Shown here piece by piece: positions 58,743 through 64,000 of a DNA stretch of 64,000 bases. Position numbers and translations under genes: made by a program. The stretch lies in the NCBI RefSeq assembly GCF_032854445.1, contig NC_088296.1, positions 1,862,001 through 1,926,000 of the forward strand, given 5' to 3'. The notes under the pieces are model-generated. The model was not told the origin of the DNA, ran no database searches, and saw only the letters and a program-made list of their open reading frames with translations. Every line of letters starts with the position of its first letter. Position 1 is the first letter of the stretch. This DNA comes from Liolophura sinensis. Lineage: Eukaryota > Mollusca > Polyplacophora > Chitonida > Chitonidae.

Positions 58743-58826
58743 CACCATTGACAACCAATCCATGTTTGTCATTGCCAACCAATCCACATCACGTGTGTCA
58801 TACCATTGCTAATCCACACCCTGTGC
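58743..58826. repeat. 34 bp minisatellite, second block
   Basis: Two to three diverged units between the SINE and the 355 bp element. Confidence 0.85.
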
Positions 58827-59177
58827 TGAAAATGAGATGCAAACCGTTTAACTTTGAGGCGAGGTTGAGACTCATCCGTCGCTCGACAGCAGGACGACAG
58901 TTTACAGATTCATCCTTCTCATGATCGACGTGTTACTATCTTTGGCAACCACGGAGGGGTTGTCCTTGGAAGGCAATTTAGTCGAGTACAAGACGCTTAA
59001 TGTCACTGAAAACGGCTTGCATCTTCATCATGGCGTAGGACACAAAACGCTTTTAGCGAACATCACCTAAGACAACACGCTTTTTCTAGGAAAGCCTTTT
59101 GCTTTTAAGCGCAGTCTCTCTTTCCTGCTCTCCGCCGCGGATTATGGTATATAGCGTCTCGTCAGCGCTACAGCCTG
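58827..59177. mobile_element. ~350 bp element, copy 2, inserted in the 34 bp array
   Basis: CTGAAAATGAGATGCAAACC through GTCAGCGCTACAG, flanked by CCTGTG on both sides, which looks like a 6 bp target duplication of satellite sequence. It has no tRNA-like boxes, A tail or inverted ends beyond CTG/CAG. The class is unknown. Confidence 0.75.
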
Positions 59178-59300
59178 TGTCATACCATTGGCACAAATCC
59201 ACACCCTGTGTGTCATACCATTGACAGCCAATTCATATGCCGTGTGTTATGGCCTTGACAACCAACCCACACGGGGTGTGTCATACCATTGACCGCCATA
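59178..59300. repeat. 34 bp minisatellite, third block
   Basis: Three to four diverged units (GTCATACCATTGGCACAAAT, TTGACAGCCAATTCATATGC, GACAACCAACCCACACG). Confidence 0.85.
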
Positions 59301-59429
59301 CCACTACCTCTTTGAATCGCGGTTTCTAGAGTTCTGAATATTCAAAATGTACCTTATTTCATATGCATGCATTACACATAATACATTCAATGCACATGAA
59401 GGATTGGGTTTTGACGCAGTCAATCCTTA

Positions 59430-59572
59430 TAAGGGAATCTGCAAAACTTGGACGTTAGGACATTACCCCCTCCCCCCCCAGATCATCTCCCCCCTGGACA
59501 TCCCCCCCACCAGACATTTTTCCTTCTGGACATTTTCCTCTCCTGGGCACCTTCCCCTCCCCATATGTGAAC
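59430..59572 (+). repeat. C-rich repeat with GGACATTTTCC, left arm
   Basis: TTATAAGGGAATCTG, poly-C, CTGGACATCCCCCCCACCAG, ACATTTTTCCTTCTGGACAT and TTTCCTCTCCTGG. Its inverted partner lies at 60385-60480. A 154-codon frame runs across it but its C-rich middle is plainly repetitive. Confidence 0.7.
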
Positions 59573-60384
59573 AAAATCTTCTGTGGTCCCTCCTCCTTTA
59601 TCCATTGTCAGAGTGGATCTTAATCATTGAAACATTTAAAACATTTACAAAGTGGCAAGTTTTTGCAAAAACTTGCATCAGTTCTTTTCATGTGTGGCGT
59701 TCAATTCAATTAAAGCAACACTTTGTAAGACAATCAGTCGGTACAACGCAGGCCTTATATGGGAAAAGGACAGTAGACAAAATATACGGAGAATTGATTC
59801 ATGATGATTAGATGTTTCATTATTTCCAACAACAAGCAATGCAAATGAAATGACTGTAGCCAGCATACTTGGCTCTTGGGTTAATCCGTTGACAGAGAAC
59901 TGATTAGCCTAGTAAGTATAAAGATTAATGACTTGTCACAGCTTATTCCAAATTCTAAAGAACACAGGTCTAATCATTAAGCTTTTATCACAACATTGTT
60001 TCTTCTGTCCACTATACTTTTCTCACTTTTTTCTTCACTGTACAGCTTCATTGAATAGTTTTACATACCATAAACGTGCATATCTTCCTTTCATCTGAGG
60101 ACACCCAGCATTTTTATGGGAAGTCCTCTTTGATTATCAACATAATATCTTCACCATATAAAGACAACTAAGTCAATTTTATGAATATATAAAAATAAAA
60201 AATCGACTGTTTTGACCCCCTGACAGGCTACAGAGGCCTTAAATCTTCCCCGTATGAAGAAAAATATAAGAATTTTGAGATTATATAAAAAAAATGCTTA
60301 CTTTGATCCCCTGGGTTATTCATTACATGGCACCTCATTAAGAAGGTAATATTTATATTTCCCACTGATCATATATACATGTAG
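59573..60384. other. Spacer between inverted arms
   Basis: AT-rich, with no element recognised. Confidence 0.5.
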
Positions 60385-60480
60385 ATATATAAGGAGGGGA
60401 AAATGTCCAGGACGAAAAATGTCCGGAGGGGAAAATGTCCTGGGAGTGCGGGGGAGGGGGAGGGGGATCTGTACCCTTAT
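60385..60480 (-). repeat. G-rich repeat, right arm
   Basis: GGAGGGGAAAATGTCCAGGA, CGAAAAATGTCCGGAGGGGA and AAATGTCCTGGGAG, then poly-G and ATCTGTACCCTTAT, the reverse of the left arm in the same order. Confidence 0.7.
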
Positions 60481-61935
60481 TTGAATACCCAGCACACAAA
60501 TTTTGAACATCGGGTACACCTCACTTAAACCCATGAATACTTGTGGTCATATATACATGTATATATGCCTACGCTGGGAATTAGTAAGGTGAACGACAAA
60601 CCATAAATAATGGAATCACAGTGTAAGTAAGATAACAGCGCCATTGCATCGTTTTTCGGGAAAAGAAAGTGGACATCTCCAGAGGCATCAAGATACCAAA
60701 CCCATGCATCCTGACACCGTATAGTCACGACTACTCTCTGATTCACAAAAGGAATCCCTTTACAGCAATATTTTCCCAGCCTGAGGGACATGTAAGTGCC
60801 TTATCGTGCTTTTAAACAGTGTCATCACGGAGGTGTTTATGAGCTTCACGTGACATTAGACTTGCAGAGGGTGTATTTCTGGCTTGTAAATGCTCACATT
60901 GGCCATTTCACTGGAAGCCATTGCAATTCCCGTTGCACGCAGCCTGGCAATAGCCTTCCCCGTGGACGTATTATCCACGCTTGGAGTGTAGGTCATCCTG
61001 ACAAAATGGGATGGAGCGATAACTGTTATGGCCTACGTTTTATGGCCTCTGTGTAAAAACCGGCACCGTCCGTCTCCTCTGGCTTGATCTCAGAGTTAAA
61101 TACGGCTGTCTTCGGCTTGAACACATCACAACATTGTTCTCTTGAGTGCATGAGTTTTTAGGGGCGATTAGCTCTTTTAATGACCCATGGCACTGATGGT
61201 TGCCTGTCAAACATGTCCTTAAGTGACCGTTGTGACTTAGCATGGTCCCAGTGACACAGAATAGCGCTATCTCGCGGGTTTATTCGGATTTTATGAAATA
61301 TGGAAACCAGTACAGAAACCTGAGCAGGATATTTCCAAAATATAAGGAAGCAAAAATATAAATTTTTATCGAATTGCAATAAAACAGCAAGGAGTTTTTT
61401 GTACTTCATGGCAGGCATAAACTAACAGCTTCTGGCAAGTAACTGGCAAAATGCTCTACCTTTTATACGCAAAGTTTTCACCATAGTCGTATATATGTCT
61501 TTCAATTAGTCTTTTTGGCTGTACGCATTATCGACAGAATTTCAGCCATAACGCGGAGAGTTCATGTCTTTGAATCATACAAATAGCAATAATATCAGTT
61601 TGGATTTTCGTTGTTAGTTTTATATGTGGAACACTTAAATGTGGAATGATATTATATGTTTACCACATACGAAACATTTTCTCACCTAGAAAATTTTTTT
61701 GCTCACCGGGTAGGTCAAAAGAACACGTCGCTTAGATTCCTTTTTGAATGCCCATTTTTCGTGTCACTCTTCTGTGTGATCCTAATGATTAGGTAAGACA
61801 AGAATTTTGTTAATCAGACATTGTATGTTACAGAACACATTTTCCACTGGTAAGCACCGCAAAGCAAAGATGTACAGGTTTACGTGTTTGTAATGTCGTT
61901 CTTATAATTCTATTATCTCTGGTAAGACAGGTTAA
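60481..61935. other. Unannotated; ambiguous frames on both strands
   Basis: A minus frame 60525-60791 (ATG, 88 codons, including VTIRCQDAWVWYLDASGD) and a plus frame 60796-61056 (no ATG) both look somewhat protein-like, but lack convincing splice pairs. No repeats. Confidence 0.35.
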
Positions 61936-61939
61936 TAGA

Positions 61940-62470
61940 GGTGCTCCTCATTAAGAGCGGTTGTCATGCCGTTTGGTAGTCGTTCCATGTGGTTGTTATT
62001 AAGAGTTGTTATCATTATCAGCGTTAACCGTTACATAAGGTTGCCACTGATTACTTTAAAAGCGTTTGTTGTTATTAAAGGTTGACATTACAATTAGGTA
62101 CCATTAGGAGTGGTTGTCATTAAGAGTGGTTGTCAGTAAAAGTGGTTGTCTATTATACGGGTTGCTATTAATGCTGGTTGGCGTTAGAAGTGGTTGTCTT
62201 TATAAGTGATTACCTTTACAGCTAGTTGTTAATAAAAGTGGCTGTCATTACAATCCTTAATCATTAAGAGTGGCTGTCAATAATAATGGTTGTCATTAAT
62301 GCTGGTTGCCATTAAGGTTGGTTGCCATTAAGAGTGATTGCCATTGCAAGTGGATATCATTACAGTTGCTAGTCTTTACAATCGGTTGTCAGCAAGAGTG
62401 GTTGTCATCAACAGTGCTCGTCGTTAAGACTGATTGTCACTAATACTAGTTGCCAGTAAGTTTGCTCCTG
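61940..62470. repeat. Degenerate ~18-20 bp array (AGTGGTTGTCATTA)
   Basis: More than 20 units such as AAGAGTGGTTGTCATTAAGA and AATGCTGGTTGCCATTA. Much more diverged than the other arrays, hence probably old. Confidence 0.85.
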
Positions 62471-63815
62471 TGGGTACCGATACAAATGAGTGTAACTATA
62501 TTTACTGTTCTCCTGGCTAAGGATTGCTTTGACAGCTCCATTGTTAGGAAATGACAACATGGGGTCAACTAAAATGTCTTCGAAAATAAGATAATCTCTT
62601 GGTCAGTTGACACAGATTAACCCATTTATAAGGACAAAAACAAAGCAATGTACTGAGCTACTATGATGGTAAAGGACAGGTCAAGCAACGACAATAAACA
62701 AAGAAACAGAACTTTAAAAAGACATAACACACCTGAGATGTTTACCCTGGTGATCAACTCTCAGCGAAAGAAAAATGCCAGGGGAAAGCAATTATCTGAT
62801 TGTTAAGGACTTTTAGTGTTCCATGTATGACACAGAATTACAAAGATGGAAACAGCAGTGAAGGCGTGAATTGTAATTTTGATCAAAAGCCGCTCGTACA
62901 AAATAAGTTACGGCATAAAGTGCATTTTTTTCCTCAGCCACTTCAAATACGGTACCAAAGAAGACAGAGAACCATAACACTCAGTGCATTGTAATGGCTA
63001 GTTCCGTGTGTACAGCACATTTAAAGGAACCTCGGTACAGTGTTTGTAATAAAATTCTTTAAAAACGGAAGAGGAAAAAAAAAGAACGACAAGGTAATCG
63101 ACTTGCCACGAACTTGATTGATGGAGTCCAGTTTCTTTAACTAGCGTCAGAAGTGCTAAACGATTTAAGCAAAAAGAAGAAACAACAGAAGCTGTTCTTT
63201 GTCAGGATGGCTCCCAGTATTTAACCCAGCGGAATAAATACTTTGATCCGCACGTCTCTCTTTCAGATAAAAGCAATTCCTCAATCGTAGACAGCGAATC
63301 GATATCAGCATAAATTTGCATAAATTATAGACTGCTGGTCGTCTCACCGGATGTTGGTGTAGTTTGCACGAGACAAGACACATAGCTTCCGGTCTTGAAG
63401 GGACGACTAGAGATCGACTGAGAAGAAGACGGGAACCCTTTTAAGCAAGGATGTATATTTTGTGACAAACAGCAGGCAAATTGATGCTCTCGGTGCCCAA
63501 CGTACAACGCTGTCTACTCTATAGACATATCCATTTATAAAGTAAACTTGCTTAAAGTGGATACGTTTTCCTACACAGTCAGCCGCCAGAGCCGTGAACA
63601 TCGCCTGCTTTCGGTGGTGGACACACAGATAATGTCGTCAGTTAGATATATTAATAATCTGCATCTTTTAACAGGCTACTTGTCGTCAGTCTGGTATGAT
63701 AATGGAACCAGTATGTCGTTCTGAACACGATACGTACGTACAATCGGAATGTTAACAGTCTCTCTTTGTTAACACGTTATTCGTAGACAGTCTGGTATGA
63801 TAGTAAAAGTATTGT
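62471..63815. other. No gene; two CAGTCTGGTATGATA copies
   Basis: CAGTCTGGTATGATA recurs at 63687 and 63788, hinting that a ~100 bp array begins here. Minus-strand frames at 63165-63601 overlap in all phases and are unsupported. Confidence 0.45.
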
Positions 63816-63817
63816 CT

Positions 63818-64000
63818 CAATGCGCTACTTTCTGACAAATCATCATAAAGAAACGGGCAGATGGTGTAAGGTTACAAGGACTGAACGACTATGCTGCTTT
63901 TGTCAGATGACTGCTGATGATGAATATCGCTACTTACTGACATATCATCTTAAAGAAACGGGCAGATGGTGTAAGGTTACAAGGACTGAACCACTTTGCT
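63818..64000. repeat. 105 bp tandem repeat cut by the window edge
   Basis: CATAAAGAAACGGGCAGATG starting near 63844 recurs as CTTAAAGAAACGGGCAGATG, with GGGCAG at 63855 and 63960. Both continue GTGTAAGGTTACAAGGACTG. At least 1.7 units are present. Confidence 0.9.

Noticed and set aside
59347-59811. 154-codon frame
   Set aside because: Its middle is poly-C repeat and neither end resembles a known domain.

Overview
The window looks like repeat-rich intergenic or intronic DNA from an invertebrate animal, most likely a mollusc. It is AT-leaning and has no long open reading frame apart from those that tandem repeats keep open. There is no operon structure, rRNA gene or canonical tRNA gene. The mollusc call rests on several families of tRNA-derived SINEs. 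The best represented has a head like a tRNA gene (box A near TGGCTCA, box B near GAGTTCAGGTCC in the copy at 43.4 kb) and a tail that reads GGCGTAAAACACCAATCAAATAAATA. A second group ends in ACGACGTTAAACCCCAAGCA. I know such elements from mollusc genomes by memory only; no search was run. No complete gene can be supported.

Layout: 0-1.2 kb is a ~101 bp satellite whose unit is itself the 3' part of the main SINE. 1.3-2.1 kb is a ~69 bp array. 5.4-6.1 kb, 16.7-18.5 kb and 56.0-56.4 kb carry one dispersed repeat that contains a ~47 bp variable tandem array; fragments lie at 7.8 and 47.7 kb. 11.5-12.1 and 17.1-17.9 kb are two foldback transposon copies with long inverted arms, the second inserted inside the 17 kb dispersed repeat. 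13.0-13.7 kb (29 bp unit), 15.0-16.5 kb (40, 33 and 39 bp units), 28.2-29.35 kb (35 bp), 31.8-32.5 kb (20 bp), 33.4-33.9 kb (44 bp), 36.0-37.5 kb (40 bp), 37.6-37.8 kb (45 bp), 38.3-39.7 kb (15 bp), 53.9-54.1 kb (17 bp), 58.0-59.3 kb (34 bp) and 62-62.5 kb (~18 bp) are further minisatellites. Several of these arrays hold SINEs or other insertions.

The most gene-like piece is a 134 bp segment at 14648-14781 (+) with a splice acceptor, 44 sense codons and a GTGAGT donor, so the window may lie partly inside introns of a gene on the + strand. Two short fragments (33.9 and 52.4 kb) resemble the segment that follows the catalytic core in a class of invertebrate reverse-transcriptase proteins. Weaker exon candidates lie at 8.2 and 20.5 kb.

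Nothing here works together as a pathway. The story is one of repeat dynamics: SINE tails turned into satellite, elements nested within elements, arrays that grade into decayed flanks, and local duplications of 0.2-1.2 kb. Coordinates of repeat edges are by eye and usually good to 5-20 bases.
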